From Cavia porcellus (Eukaryota; Chordata; Mammalia; Rodentia; Caviidae), in assembly GCF_034190915.1 (NCBI RefSeq), contig NW_026947503.1:27238532-27302531 (forward strand): 64,000 nt of DNA, in the 5' to 3' direction. This document shows, piece after piece, positions 44,225 through 56,472 of the stretch. Positions within the stretch are counted from its first letter, which is position 1. Each line of letters opens with the position of its first letter. The translations under genes were made by a program, and so were the position numbers. Under the pieces are notes generated by a model, which made no database searches, was not told the DNA's origin, and worked only from the letters and a program-made list of their open reading frames with translations.

Positions 44225-44424
44225 GGAAAGAGTGGAGATTCGATCTATGGAGATTGATTATTTTACATTTTTCATTAATATAATCCTGCAGTCTTCAAAA
44301 ATATGGATTAGTTTATCATATTATCCATTTCCACCAAATTGAATGTGAATCTTAGTGCCTCATGCTGGCCAGAAAAATCATTACTGTGGCAAATCTTAGC
44401 AAAGCACATGTGATAGAAGAGAGT

Positions 44425-44545
44425 AAGATTTGCAGTCAGAGAACCTGGATGATGATTTCTTGTCTTTCACTTGTTATCTTAGACATACTCTTTTTTTTTT
44501 CTCGAGCTCTTAATACTTTGATCTGTAAAGTGAACTAGCAATTTT
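44425..44545 (+). mobile_element. MIR fragment
   Basis: TTTGCAGTCAGAGAACCTGG, then TTTCTTGTCTTTCACTTGTT ATCTTAGACATA, then TTTGATCTGTAAAGTGAAC. This matches forward MIR order (GAGTCAGACAGACCTGGG, CACTTACTAGCTGTGTGACC, CATCTGTAAAATGGGG). A T9 insertion interrupts it. Confidence 0.6.
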
Positions 44546-47317
44546 TACGGGATTGAGTCAACAAATATTGAAGGCTTACAAGGTATTGTGTTCTTCTATG
44601 GTGATGCTTAAGAGAATCAGGGATGCTTTTTACTGGGATGTGTACAATGGCTTTACTGAATAGAATGAAAACATAGGCACAACGTATTTAGTAAATTGTC
44701 AATGCCTGATGTAAAATATTATTTTTTATTGTATAATAACTGACCCTGAGTGAGCTTTATGTCTTTTTTTTGGAAAGAATTAAACCAAAAGGGAACACAG
44801 AGAATTCTCCCCTGAGAAAAGTCACTGCCACTAATTTTGTCATCAGACTAAGGGGTTGCAATTATGATTAAGTATTTTTCTTCAACATAATTTTGACCCC
44901 TGGAGAATTCAAATTATATTTTCATTTCAAGAAAATATTGATTTCACTGCAAACCAGAGAATCTGAAAAGAATGGTCAGAACATTTGCTCAGTGAATAGC
45001 ATTCAGGTATGTGATGCGGAAAAACAATTTAATAAAGTTTAACATACAGAAAGATATTGAAGAAGCACTCTTATTGAAAGTTTTTAATATCAAATGATTT
45101 AGTGTCTTTCAGGTAGTTGTCTTGTCTTTCAAGTCTTTACTTTTTAATAAATAGGATTCAGTTTAAACTCCACACAGAATAGGAAGCAGATCTCCTCCTA
45201 TCTAAGGAGGTTGGGTACAGTATAAGCACTGAAGGCAGTAGACTTCAAATCTTATTGGATTTTATGCTGGTAAAGCAATTTCATTCTCAAATTGAACATG
45301 TCATTTCTTCCTTATTAAATTTCCGAGTTATTCTTTCACCTCAAGTTCTTACATTGCTTGTGTTTATTTCTGGACTCCTTCACTCAAATTGTGGCAAGGC
45401 CTCTGCGTTTATATCAAATCCTATGTAGCTCTCTTCTGCAGCTCTCAGGGAGAACCTAACAAAAAAAAGACAGAACTCACAACCAAGATGGTTCCTACAG
45501 GTTACCTCAAAGAAAGCTCTAGAGGAGAAATGAACTCAGCGTAAGAGACATGGCACTGATGTGTCACCACGGCTTAATTTTAGAATGTTTTAGGGAAGGG
45601 AATAAGGCAAGCAGTGTCACTCCTCTAATACTGCATGATGCACAGAATGTTCCTAGGAGACACCAAAAACTGAGAGAAGACTGCTTAGAATCCCAGTTGA
45701 ACCTGTTCTAGATTCTGAAGCAGTTCAGTTTTATTTCCATGTTACTTTTCAATACGTATTTTCTTTAAGATTCAGTTACATTGCTAGACATCTGTTCTTT
45801 ATGTTTTAAAAAATCTTCTCTACTCTCCTTTGTCATTACTACTTAAAGCATTCTGACTCCTGCCATTGTATTCATTTTTTTCCAGAACTGGTGGGTGGAT
45901 TCTCTATATATAGTCAATTCTTATTACTACTGAAGAGGTAATCTTTGATGCTGAAGCTTTATTCCTCACATTTTGAGCCCAAAATTCCAACTGTGGTCTT
46001 CAAGGCTGATTACTCACTTCCCATCCAACTTTGTCTCCTCTTTCCTTTGTTCCCTACTTTTCTCTTGGTTTAGCAAGCTTATTTCCTGGCATTTCTTTCA
46101 TTTGTCTAATTTCAGTCTTCTCCATGTAATCTAGTTCAGTTAGTTAAATCACTGTCAACCTTTTAAATCCGGAACGTCAACTGCTTTTCCTAGACAGACT
46201 ACTGCAGATAAATATTTAGTCACTTGTAGATAATGTACATCATGTCAATTCAAGGAAATCTTGATGGTAAAGTTTAATTATCCAATTTCATAGAATCACT
46301 TTGTCCTCTTACTGTAGTTTTGCTTCTCTTCTCTTCATCCCTCTCTCCTTTTCTTCTCCCATCCCTTACTTTTTACTGTTCTTTGTTTCTTTTCTTCCTC
46401 CCTCCTTTCTTCTCTTCAAAATGCACAGTATTCCTGATCTCTATCTTGCTTTTAAATAGATAATCCAAAATGTAGATGGGGGAATGGAAAAAGAAGAAAA
46501 TTCAAATCTGTTGGTTTGGTGGCTTTTTAGCAATATGACCTAAATATAATTGAGTGGGGTTTTTTTAATAAGTAAAAAGAGCTCTATTATTTATGTGCAT
46601 CTGAATTTGTTGCATACTTTGAGGATCTGATAATCTATTTTGATGCTTCTGTATATTAAACAAGGATTATTATTTTTTAATTATTAAACTGCTAATTAAA
46701 TTACAACTCTAATTTTTAAAAGTACCATATAAAACTGTACTAACAACAAAGAAATTTTATTTTAAGCATTGTTGGTACCACCTTCCTTTAAAGAAGAAAT
46801 GAACAAAGCCAAGAAAAATTGATCCACATCACCGATCCACAATTTCCAGTCAATTCCTGCGTAGCCTCATCAGTTCACACACATCTATAAACTTTGACAA
46901 CCTCCAGGAAACTCAGGACATAGTCCATGTTTCTCAATTCTGAATCATTTTCAGTCATTGCACAAAATTTTATTGATACTCGTGACTGATGATCCAACGG
47001 AAGTGACCACGTTACATAAGGAGGTCAAGTTTCAGTTTTTTATTATGATCCACACAGACAGAAATCAGAGATTTCTCCTTAGGTCTTAAGCATTATATCT
47101 TGTAAAGCTAGAGTTTCAGGGGAGGCATTTTTAGGGGCATCGTTGCTGCCTTTGGGGGAATGGAGCCAACACAAGAGAAAGCAGAGCAAAAAGAGGGCTA
47201 GAAAGAGACTCTGAGGAAACAGGTTACCAAGGACATTAGTAAACTCTTGGATTCTATTCTACCTGAAGTGCTCTTCTTCAGACTTCTCATTTTTAATTTT
47301 TATTTTAAAGAGAATGA
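44546..47317. other. Gene-free AT-rich unique sequence
   Basis: No exon or confident transposon. A polypyrimidine stretch lies at 46320-46420 (TTCTCTTCTCTTCATCCCTC and similar). No open frame above 60 codons is listed here, which argues against hidden coding exons of any size. Confidence 0.45.
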
Positions 47318-47790
47318 AACCAAGCAAAACAAAGCAGAACAAAACCAATCAAAACAAACCAGTGTGACTCAGGACTTCAAAACAATAGGAAATCAACAAT
47401 GGTTACAGTAATATCTCTTGTTGTCTTCAACATAGCTGTAGTTGCCTTTAAACACAGTAAAAAACCAAAATGGAATAGAATAGAAATAACAGAAACAAAA
47501 CAATGAATGTAGTAAAGGACTTCAAAATAAGATAATAAATCCAAGCCCATGATAATATATCTTGTTATCTTTGAAATAGCTGCCCCATGTCATTCAATAT
47601 AATAAAATCAAACAAAACAAAATAGAACAAAACCCAACCCAACAAGACAATGAAAATGATACAAGACTTCAAAACAAGATAATAAAGAATCAACAATGAC
47701 TACCACCGTCAGAAGGTGATCCCCCATAAATGCTACATGTCATATTATTATCCTCTGAATAGATAATCAGACTACTGGCTTTAGATCTTC
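47318..47790 (+). repeat. ~146-bp tandem repeat, three diverged copies
   Basis: The landmark A(A/G)GACTTCAAAA appears at 47371, 47516 and 47663, spacings of 145 and 147 bp. Each unit contains, in order, an AAAACAAA-rich block (AGCAAAACAAAGCAGAACAA; GAATAGAAATAACAGAAACA; CAAACAAAACAAAATAGAAC), the landmark, an AAAT(C)AACAATG or AAGATAATAAA block, a TATCTTGTT..CTTTGAAATAGCTG block and an 'a.acagtaaaa' end. Not a transposon I recognise. Confidence 0.8.
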
Positions 47791-47859
47791 AAAGTCAGTG
47801 AAATACTAAAGACTAAAATTATTAACTTGCTTTTTTACTCAATAGCTATCATCACAGGC

Positions 47860-48150
47860 TGTGTTTCTCCAGATCAGCTGGTTGCTTATGGCAGAACTGG
47901 TGTTGGGGTTTGGGATGGCTCTTCTTGTTTCCCAGCCTATAAGCCAGAAGGGGCTGGCATCTGGCTCTTCCCTCAGCAGCCCACACATGGCACTGATTTG
48001 CAGGGAGGTTTGCTTCTTGGTAACTTCTTGTTCTCTTTCCCCTCTGTCTGTGAGTGGCACTGAGTCATGGGAAAAGGCTTGCACCTGGCTCTTACCCCAG
48101 CATCTCATGTGTGGTGTTAATTCCCAGGGAAGGCTTGCTCTTCTTTTCTC
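47860..48150 (+). repeat. ~124-bp tandem duplication in a GC-richer island
   Basis: Two copies: GGCTGGCATCTGGCTCTTCC (47952) and GGCTTGCACCTGGCTCTTAC (48076), each followed by 'c.cagca.c.ca..tg.gg..t.at' and CAGGGA(A)GG(C/T)TTGCT. A partial third unit may precede them (about 47870-47930). The frames on both strands (47827-48063, 47839-48108, 47861-48160) are repeat-driven and lack domains. It directly follows the 146-bp array. Confidence 0.65.
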
Positions 48151-49299
48151 ATTTAAGTAAGTGTGAGTTGGATGGACTTCTGCCTCTCCCCTGAAATGTT
48201 CATGATCCCAGTGAAAGATAATCAGTTAAAAATTCCAGAAAATGCAGAAAAATACAATGAACAAAATTATATTTAATTGTATGAAAACAATATTTCTATA
48301 GGGAAAAATGGTAGACTGACTTAACTTTTATATGGTACAGTGCACTAAAAGTCGTGGTGTCTTAACTGGGAATAACATCTAACAATATATTGGCAAATGG
48401 TTCCATGAAAGTGTTTCTATGACATTATATATTTATAGAAAACATGCACATATATATTTAGAATGTTTTACTATTTTTTCAGGAAAAATGGTATTAGGAT
48501 AAATTTGTTTTACAACTGTCACTAAATAATATATCATCTAATAAAATATGTCAGTTTCAGTGACTGAAAATCACTGCAATTTGAATGAATATTTTAGTTT
48601 TTATATCTCTATTATTGGATGTCCATTTGTGTATCTCATTTTTATGTTATTTTTTAACTCGCATTGTATACATGAGAATCATTGTGTCTTAGTGCTGAAA
48701 TAAACATGACACAGCTCAGAATAATTATTTTTAAAAGTAATAATCAGTTAAAATAATGTTTGAATTTGAGATTTGACTAAACTTCATATTTTGTCCTTGT
48801 GCTTTGCATATCATGCACATCATCATGGAGTGTCCAGTCAACTTCTGTGCCTGCTACACAAATTTTCCAGCACTATGACTTTTTTAAACAAGGAAATAAG
48901 TACAAAATGAAAAAGTAAGTCTACTGAAGACAATGGTCCAGGGTGAGTAACAGCTTTAAGAAAAGGAGCCATATAAACACGTCTTCTCCATAAACAAATA
49001 TCTTCATGTTACAGAAACAACTGCCCTGATCCTTTCCAAGGGAAGAATGAAGCACTCTTGATAGTTTGGCTCTCTTTCTGTTCCCATATTATTGGCTTAG
49101 AGATGACATGTTTATGCAATTGTACCTAAGTCACCAAATGAGAATGTCTAAATCAAGCTGCAATTAATGTATCATATAGTGAAGGGTAAAAAGTCACACA
49201 TTATCTCCAGAAGTAACAAATTTTTAGAACTAAACTCCAGTGTAAGTCTGAAACAGCAGAAGACTGGAAAGAAAAAAAAAAAAACAATTTTTGCTAGGT
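48151..49299. other. Gene-free AT-rich unique sequence
   Basis: Nothing recognised. The frame 49167-49430 starts here and crosses an A12 run, so it is unlikely to be genuine. Confidence 0.4.
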
Positions 49300-50110
49300 T
49301 ATTGTGGGGCGTGAAAGGCATGCTGTTGCGGAAAGACAGTGTGAATCCATATTATGCAGAAATCAATGGCAGCCCAATCTTTGCAGGCTGCACGAAGTGC
49401 TGTGTGACAAGGACACAGCGATTCTCCTAATCAAGCAGGTTGTGTGAAAGCAAAGAGTCCAGCTGAGCTTGATATATCCAGCTGGACTTTGTTTGGTACT
49501 TAATGGAGCAGGTCATAGTTATAACACCCCAAAGAAATCAACCAGTCTAGGCCGGAGGAGCACGCGAAGTGTGGGAACTCCAACAGCTCTATGTTAAATC
49601 ATTTCTATAGATCATCTGCAGAGAAAAGAACTCAGAGAAATAATAAAGGGGCGTCATTCTGGTGTCTGTGTTTATGATTCTCCCCCAGGGAAGGGAATCG
49701 GGGTACAGAAGGAAAGCAGCGTCGCTGAAGAAACATTTCGTCCTTTTTATTCTATGCGCTATAAAGCTCTTAGCAGGATATCAGCTGCTGAACTTAGCTC
49801 CCCTTCTTGAAAGCCACACATTACAGGGGTTTATAAGCCAGAGTGACGCTGATAAAAGGCCAATTCGGGACTTGGGGGCAATTTCCCTAACAACATGCTT
49901 TGCCTCTTTAAACACCTGCTGCTTTGCTCAGCTCTTGCCAATACAGCTCCAGGGTGGCTCTGGCTCTAAGCTGGGAGGATGAAGCTCAAATTAATGCCCC
50001 TCTCTACCATCGCTCTGGGGGTGTGCAAGATCAATGCCACTGCCCCCACCCTCGCATGAATGATGACACTTTCAGAATATATTTAGGATTCAGGAGAATC
50101 GGATAGGATT
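49300..50110. promoter_or_regulatory. Candidate conserved regulatory block with inverted E-boxes
   Basis: Repeat-free and GC-richer than its surroundings. At 49456-49488, AGTCCAGCTG and CAGCTGGACT form a perfect 10-bp inverted repeat around a 13-base loop, placing two CAGCTG E-boxes symmetrically. Other features: GATATCAGCTGCTGAACTTA (about 49777), GGGGCGTCATTCTGG (about 49649) and several CpGs. The 106-codon frame 49662-49982 has a mixed composition but no domain. Enhancer or promoter-distal element by inference only. Confidence 0.33.
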
Positions 50111-50289
50111 CTTTTCTGTGCATGTGTGTACATGTAATATCACATAATGGTGTGGTTTATTTTGGGACGAGTAACATATCTTAATCAATTTCAGTTCCAT
50201 TAACTCCCTTTTCCTTTTCTTCCCCTTCCTACCAATCCCCTTTTCCATCTCCAGAAGTCTGCTTCTGGGTTTGACATAGGGTTCTTTCA

Positions 50290-50318
50290 CTTTTTTTTTT
50301 TTTTTTTTTTTTTTTTTA
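50290..50318 (+). repeat. Poly(T) run of about 29
   Basis: An uninterrupted T run. It may be the tail of a minus-strand retrotransposed sequence, but no SINE body is recognisable to its right (GCTGGGATGCTGGCTGTGG). Confidence 0.9.
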
Positions 50319-50855
50319 ATGCTGGGATGCTGGCTGTGGAACTATGGAGACCCCTTTCCTCGTTCTGAACAGACTTTAAAAAGTGTTCACATCATAAAAG
50401 CTCTTGGGATTAAAGCATGTTATACAAAAGCTACCTGACAAATAGAAACAGAGATCAGATAGAGGGGTGACAGGCTTCTGAATACAAATCCGTTTAGGTG
50501 AAGCAGGCCAAAGAAAATGAGTGTCCTATTGATTAGAATTTTGCATTTCCCTTTTTTTCTTCACAGGACACTGTAAAGATTTGCTCACTGTTGAAGATCA
50601 GGACTTTGCAACTTGCAAGATTTTAGCCACTGGGAATCTGGTGAAGATTCGGTACGAAAAGCTGGGGTAACTCTTTGAAGACATTGGGCAGCAGTAGTGA
50701 GCCACAACTCCTAGGCAACCACACAAATACGAGGAAAAATAACAAACACCCTGTAGGCTAGGATGTTCCCTAGCGTAGGTAAATTCACTGCAGTTTTGAC
50801 TTATAATATAAAAATGTTAGCCTAATAGAAGCCAAGGAACACCTGCAAAAAGAAC
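50319..50855. other. Gene-free unique sequence
   Basis: Nothing recognised. Confidence 0.4.
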
Positions 50856-51741
50856 TATCATCCTCCCCTTATCTCTGCTTTCACATCTGTGGTTTTATTT
50901 TTCACAGTTTCAGTTATTTTTGGTTCACTCAGTCTGAAAATATTAAGTGGAAAATTCTAGAAATAATTCATAGATTTTAAAATTGCAGGCCATGATAAAG
51001 TATTGTCCGACTCCCTCCTACCCACCACAAGGTGAGTCTTGAGTCTTCCCTTTGGCTAGCTTATCCATGCTGTATATGCTACCTGCCTGTTAGTCATTCA
51101 CTTACCATGATGGTCATGAGATTAGCTGTCATGCAGTGTTAGAGTCTAAGTAATTCCTGTTTTACTTAAGAATTGCCCCAAAGCACAAGAATGACAATGC
51201 TGGAATTTAGATATTCCACAGAGAAGCTGTAAAGTACTTTCCATTAAGGAAAAATGTAAAAGTTCTAATGTTAATAAGAAAAGAAAAAATACTGACGTTT
51301 CAAAGGTCTATAATAACAACTAGTCTTTTGTCTGTGAAATTGTGGAGGAGGAAGAAATAAATTCCTGCTAGTTTTGCTGTAACACTTCAAGCTTCACGGT
51401 ATGTAAACAGTTGGTGATAAGTTCTAAGTCATTTTCCTGGCTTCCCCTTATTGTATCATCTAACATCATCACAGACAGAAGGGTGAGCACAATGCAATAA
51501 GGTATGTTGAAAGACAGACTATTATTTACATAACTTTTATTGTTGTATATTATTAAAACTGTTCATTGTACTATTAATTACTGTTAATTTCTTACTGAGC
51601 CTACTTTATAAATTAAACTAGATAGTAACTGTATATGTGTAGGAAAAACAATAGTATACACAGGATCTGGTACTATCTATGCTTCTAATCATTCCTTAGA
51701 GATACTGGAAAGCATTCCCCAGGATAAGGAGGGGCTACTAT
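50856..51741 (+). mobile_element. Tigger1-like DNA transposon, internally deleted
   Basis: The left end reads TATCATCCTCCCCTTATCTC and the right end AGGATAAGGAGGGGCTACTA, inverted-repeat relics of CAGTAGTCCCCCCTTATCC. After the left end come GGTTTTATTTTTCACAGTTT CAGTTA, then TCTGAAAATATTAAGTGGAA AATTC, then TAGCTTATCCATGCTGTATA, then GCCCCAAAGCACAAGAATGA. The last is the start of the pogo-family transposase, and degraded codons for its DNA-binding helix-turn-helix run to about 51420. The catalytic DDE part is gone: the text jumps to the 3' region (CATCATCACAGACAGAAGGG TGAGCACAATGCAATAAGG). About 886 bp; an old inactive copy. Confidence 0.85.
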
Positions 51742-52194
51742 CTCATGTAATATCCTATGATTGTCTTTTTGATGCATGCTCTGTTGTGAAGTACTTTCTT
51801 GGAATTGGGAGAACATTTTACAAGAATAGTTCTCCCCATTATGCTGTCCTTCCTAGGAAAGAAAAGTCCCATTTCCTGTGCCCCAACTCTCCTTTTTCAT
51901 TACAAGATGGAAATGGGTACCTCGTGTATCAGGTTAGTCTCTTCTGAGGGTGTCCCTGCTATTGAAGCTATTCAAGGAAATTCCCTTCCTGGTTAATGCA
52001 CATCTTTGCACTATTGATATCTTTAATACTTCATAATGAAAAGTCACTGTTCACAGTAATGACTGAAAATTCTAGGATGTCCAAAAGTATTTCAAAAATT
52101 GCATCATATTACTTAAAGTACAAGTAGAAAAGTTAAATTATTTAATGAGAAAGATATAGAAATAGCAGTGACTGAAAAAGGAAAAGTTAATTTG
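51742..52194. other. Gene-free unique sequence
   Basis: Nothing recognised; a 65-codon frame at 51799-51996 has no motif. Confidence 0.4.
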
Positions 52195-52640
52195 TCATAA
52201 GGTGAATAACATCTTCCAAAGATCCACATCCCAGTTCCTGGAACCTAGGAGTGTTATTTTCCATGCCAAGTGGAACTTTGCAATATTGAGGATCTTGAAA
52301 TAGGAAGTTTAGTTTAGAATAGTCTCATGGGCTGAATTTTATGACATGAATCCTTATAAAAGGGATACAGAAGACAGCAGGGTCAGAAGACAAGGAAATG
52401 AAAGGACAAGAAGCAGAGATGAGAGTGATGCTTTCACAAAACCAAGAACGTCAGATGCCCTTGATAGCCGGAAGAATCAAAGAGCAGTTCTCTCCTGGAG
52501 TCTCAAAAGAGACCAATCCTACCCACATCTTAATTCTAGCTCTGTGGAACTCAGTTTGGACTTATGACCTGAAGGTCATAAAATACTGAATTCATCATTT
52601 AAGCCACTGTTATGATAACTTTTTCAGCGGCAGTAGGAAA
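52195..52640 (+). mobile_element. MLT1-type LTR
   Basis: Forward MLT1 order: AAGATCCACATCCCAGTTCC TGGAACCTA, then GGAACTTTGCAATATTGAGG, then CCTTATAAAAGGGATACAG, then CAGATGCCCTTGATAGCCGG, then AACTCAGTTTGGACTTATGA CC. The terminal region is AAGCCACTGTTATGATAACT TTTTCAGCGGCAGTAGGAAA. Old MaLR. The frames on it (52346-52567, 52398-52589) are by-products. Confidence 0.85.
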
Positions 52641-52680
52641 TAAACACAGTTTATAAAAACTAATTCAAAAACTATCTTTA

Positions 52681-52797
52681 AGGATGGTGGTACATACTGT
52701 AATCCTAGTTACTTGGGAGGCTGAGGCTGGAGGGTTGTTATGAGTTAAAAATCAGCCAGATAACATAGTGAGATTTTATTTAAACAAAACAAAACTT
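52681..52797 (+). mobile_element. Proto-B1 / monomeric 7SL-derived SINE
   Basis: AGGATGGTGGTACATACTGT AATCC, then TTACTTGGGAGGCTGAGGCT GGAGGGTTG, then AAAATCAGCCAGATAACATA GTGAGATTTT, then an A-rich tail (TAAACAAAACAAAAC). Only one copy of the central ~29-bp block is present, so it predates mature B1. Confidence 0.82.
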
Positions 52798-53989
52798 TTC
52801 ATCAAAATGCTAAATTTTCAAAAATAGATATTTAAAGAACTTGATTAATTTAGATTTTATTTGAAAGCAGGTCTCCTAGTGAATTCAGGTTTTTTCTAAA
52901 TATATCTTTCCCCAGCTAGACATGCAAATTCACAATTGTAATCCTTTTCTTTCAAGTTCTTGCCAGTCACCAGAGGTTTGTTTACCATGACTTCCACTTC
53001 ACTCCTTGTCATAGTGAGCAGTCTTCCACAAAGCAGGGTCACCTCACTCTGGGCCTGTTTTCCTCTTTCAGAGCAACCAGTAGCTCCTGTTGTCAGTCTG
53101 TTAGTAACCTGTGCAAAACAGGTTACTACTCCGAAGAAGTCTCTAAATCCTTAATCTTTAAACTGCAGCTAGGAAAATTTCACCCCTTCCAACTCCCAGA
53201 ATCCCTTGCAAAATAAGCATAAGACATTGTTAGTTCTGTGTTAAGAGATTGTGGAAGATTTGCTACAAAGCCAGAGGAGCCAACTTTCAGATGTCTGCTT
53301 AGTCTGCCTCAACCACATCACCCCCAGGCCTTTCTTTGTGAGCTATTTCTGACAACCCTTCTTTGACTACTTGATTCATCTCAATGTGGTTAAATTGAGA
53401 GCGTGTACTATGTGATTTAGGGTTAGATGCCCAAACATGATATAGAGATCCATGTTTAAATAACTGAAGAGAAGCAAATTTAAAAACCACCCTTGCTTAA
53501 AATTTCAAAAAGGTCAGCATCCTTAATTGGAGAGGCAGGTGGTAGATAACAGTGCTTGCCGAAAATTCTTTGCAGATGTCAGCTTATAACTACACCAGAG
53601 CAATTTTCAGTTAATATGGGCCTTTACATGGAATAGTTATGTCCAACAGCTTTGCTGTTGATTCTAAATTTGATACTCTTTCACAAAGTTGCACACAGAT
53701 TTCACAGTTGATCATCTGCATGAGTGAATTTTCCACTGGGAGGCAGATTCTGGTATTTACTCTTTGAAGACATACTAGATAGCGAGTGACAGTATAATTA
53801 ATTTTAAAAGTTATATATAAACCAAGGAAATTGTTACAATCTGAAAAATTCTCAGTAAGTCTTGTTTACTTGTTTAGTGGATATAAATCTTTACATGTAA
53901 AGACTCAAATTTTGGAGTTTTCTTCCTATTTCCCTTATTTTGTCCTCTTCATCCTCATCTTCATCTTTGTCTTCAATTTCTTTAAGTCA
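52798..53989. other. Gene-free unique sequence
   Basis: No repeat or exon supported. Frames at 52960-53154 and 53299-53490 are motif-free. Confidence 0.4.
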
Positions 53990-54200
53990 TTTGATGTATC
54001 AAGTGTCCATTTATTGTGCAACACAATATGCCAAAACTTAGCAATTTAAGGCAATAACCATTGCTCATGGTTATGTGAGGTGGGGCTCAGCAAGATGGTT
54101 CTTCTGCTGGTATAACGCGAGGTCTCTCATTTGTTGCAGTCAAAGGGCTTGTAGGGTGGAATATACTAGATAGTTCCACTCCTAAGCCTGAGTCTTTGGA
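53990..54200. other. Possible ancient LTR/MER fragment
   Basis: Plus strand: CCAAAACTTAGCAATTTAAG GCAATAACCATTGC, then GGTGGGGCTCAGCAAGATGG TTCTTCTGCTGG. This resembles the old mammalian interspersed repeat text CAAAACTTAGTGGCTTAAAA CAACAA...GGGCTCAGCTGGGCGGTTCT TCTGC. The family name is uncertain. Confidence 0.4.
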
Positions 54201-54220
54201 GGGGATAGCTGGAAGATTGT

Positions 54221-54272
54221 AATTCTGTCTCTGTCTCTGTCTCTATCTCTGTCTCTGTCTCTGTATCTTTCT
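54221..54272 (+). repeat. (CTGTCT)n hexanucleotide array
   Basis: About eight units of TCTCTG/TCTGTC with a single A substitution (CTCTATCT). The minus-strand frame over it is a repeat artefact rich in Glu-Thr. Confidence 0.93.
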
Positions 54273-56449
54273 TCCTTACCCCTTCACATAGCACATTTGG
54301 ATTTTTATATGACTTGTGAATTCTAAGAATGAGCATTTCCAAATAAGCAAACATCAATGTGGTAGACATTTGTTTGCTAATAAACAGTTTGTCAAGCTCA
54401 GAGTCAGTATGGGGTGGGGGACCTTAGAAGGCAAAACTATGGGGAGGTGTTTCCTTGGCAGCCACAGTTTCACGATACCAAAGCAGAAACAAATTTTGTT
54501 TTGAGCCTTCTATGAAAGACATAATTATAACTGTAGTATCTACTGACAATCCGGATATATTTAAGGTTTTAAATCATAAGGTTTAGTCATTAAGAGAGAT
54601 ACATAAGCAATAAATTCATGAGTTAGTAGTAATTTCACTGTTTTTGTAAAATTCCATAGACATTGGTAGTTTAACGCTGGGGAAAGCCAAAGGAAAGAGT
54701 TGGACATCCTAGGTTCATCCCTAAGAAACCACAAGATTGTTATTCATTTGTTAACTTTAAAGTGCAAGTAAGTAGCAGTAGTCAAAAATTGTTAAAACAG
54801 GAGATTGCGTCAAGTGCATCAAAATTCTATCGCCTCTGTCTACTTCCTATCAGAAGGAATTGTCTCTTTGGCTCTTTGGTTACTCCCATCCTTTCTTAAA
54901 GTATAAATGCAAATATTCTTGGACCTTTTCTGTTAACCACTGCAGCAGATACCTTTGGACATGACCTGGCCATGGGCTTTTTCCAAGCGCTGATCACCTT
55001 CTTTCTACTTATTTTAATGGCAGCACTTTGTGCAGAGATATAGTGTTATCAAACTATGTTAGCACATAACTTTTGTTCAATAAATAATTTGGTATGAATA
55101 AATGAGATGTCAGACATCGTAATTCAGCATGTGTTGACTTTTCTTATTAATTCAAATTAGACTGATTTTTTACTCCATTAAGCCTACTTTAGTAACATGG
55201 TGCGTGGTTAAAACTAGGTTATAACATGGAATATATCTTTACATTGGAAAATTTGCACTCAAACAATAATTTTTTGGAAGGAAAACTTTGTGTTTGTCAT
55301 CAGTTAGGATTATTAAAAATAATCAAGTAAAAAACTTGCTAAATTAAAAGAAGTCAAACAAAGTCAGAACCTTAACAAAATGTGGTGACTTAGACTCTGC
55401 TGTTAACAGCCTCCCACTCCAGGTCTTTGTAAATGTATTATCCAAAAAAATTGCTAACCATGATGGTTTTTACCTGTGGCTGAAACATGCTGATAAAATG
55501 TTCTCTCATTTCCTTCTCTTTCTTGAACTATCAGTGTTATTCTGCTATATTTGGAGCTGAGCTTGAACCAAATCAATAAAGCCATTTATTATAAAGAAAA
55601 TAGATTTTAAAAACAACAGACTTGACTATTCTGATAAAACATAGCAAGCTCAAAATATGAATGTGCTGCTGAGTGACGAATTTGATTTATAAACCTTACA
55701 GAAAAATCCAGTAAGCAGAAATGGAAGTTTTTATTGTCTTGGCTATGAATGACTATTCATAAATATAAAATTAGTATTTATTAAAATAAATTTAGCATTC
55801 CATTATAAATATGGCCATTATAAATAACAACACTTTATTATCTTCTTCTTGCCATGCTGCCTTTTAAATTTAATCACCTCTGTAAAGTAGCAGCCTCAGT
55901 TTGCCAAGATTTACGTAAAAATAAATATCCATTTATGACTCCAATTTATGCTTTACAAATTACTCACCATGTTATAAGCTCTTGTTTGCAAGGCAGAATT
56001 GTACTAAAGGAGTGTGTGGGGGGGGTACCTTCACGTGTCAAATGCCATCTGCTGTCAGGCATGGTGAATCCATGGCTGATGTGAAATATTAGTGTCTACA
56101 CCATGCTGTGTCTTCAAAATGCTGAAGGTACTAGCATTTCAGTTTGGAAAATGCTATTTTCTTTTATGGAAGGGCCTGGGCTGGGTCCTATAAAATGTGA
56201 CCTGAAGGAGACAGGAACTTTTTATTGTAAAATATATCTGCCTACTCAAATACCAAGCTGTTTGTAATTTTCCTTTTGACTTCCTGTACTTTGGGGACAT
56301 TTGTTTGTTCCCTTGTTTTGTACTGTATTGATTTTTTGGGGAATAGCGAGAATATGTCAATAGTTTTGGGAAGGAGGTATCAAATTAACAGTAAAGCCTG
56401 CTCCTCAAGTGGAGGATCACAGCCACAGCAGCAGATAGAAGCCCAGAAA
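54273..56449. other. Gene-free AT-rich unique sequence
   Basis: Nothing recognised apart from short homopolymers. Frame 55854-56084 has no motif. Confidence 0.4.
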
Positions 56450-56472
56450 AGAAAGAAAGAAAGAAAAGAAAG
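56446..56472 (+). repeat. (GAAA)n microsatellite
   Basis: AGAAAAGAAAGAAAGAAAGA followed by AAAGAAAG. Confidence 0.85.

Noticed and set aside
47318..47790. The 146-bp array as alpha-satellite-like or nucleosomal satellite DNA
   Set aside because: Only three diverged copies and no long array; period alone is weak evidence.
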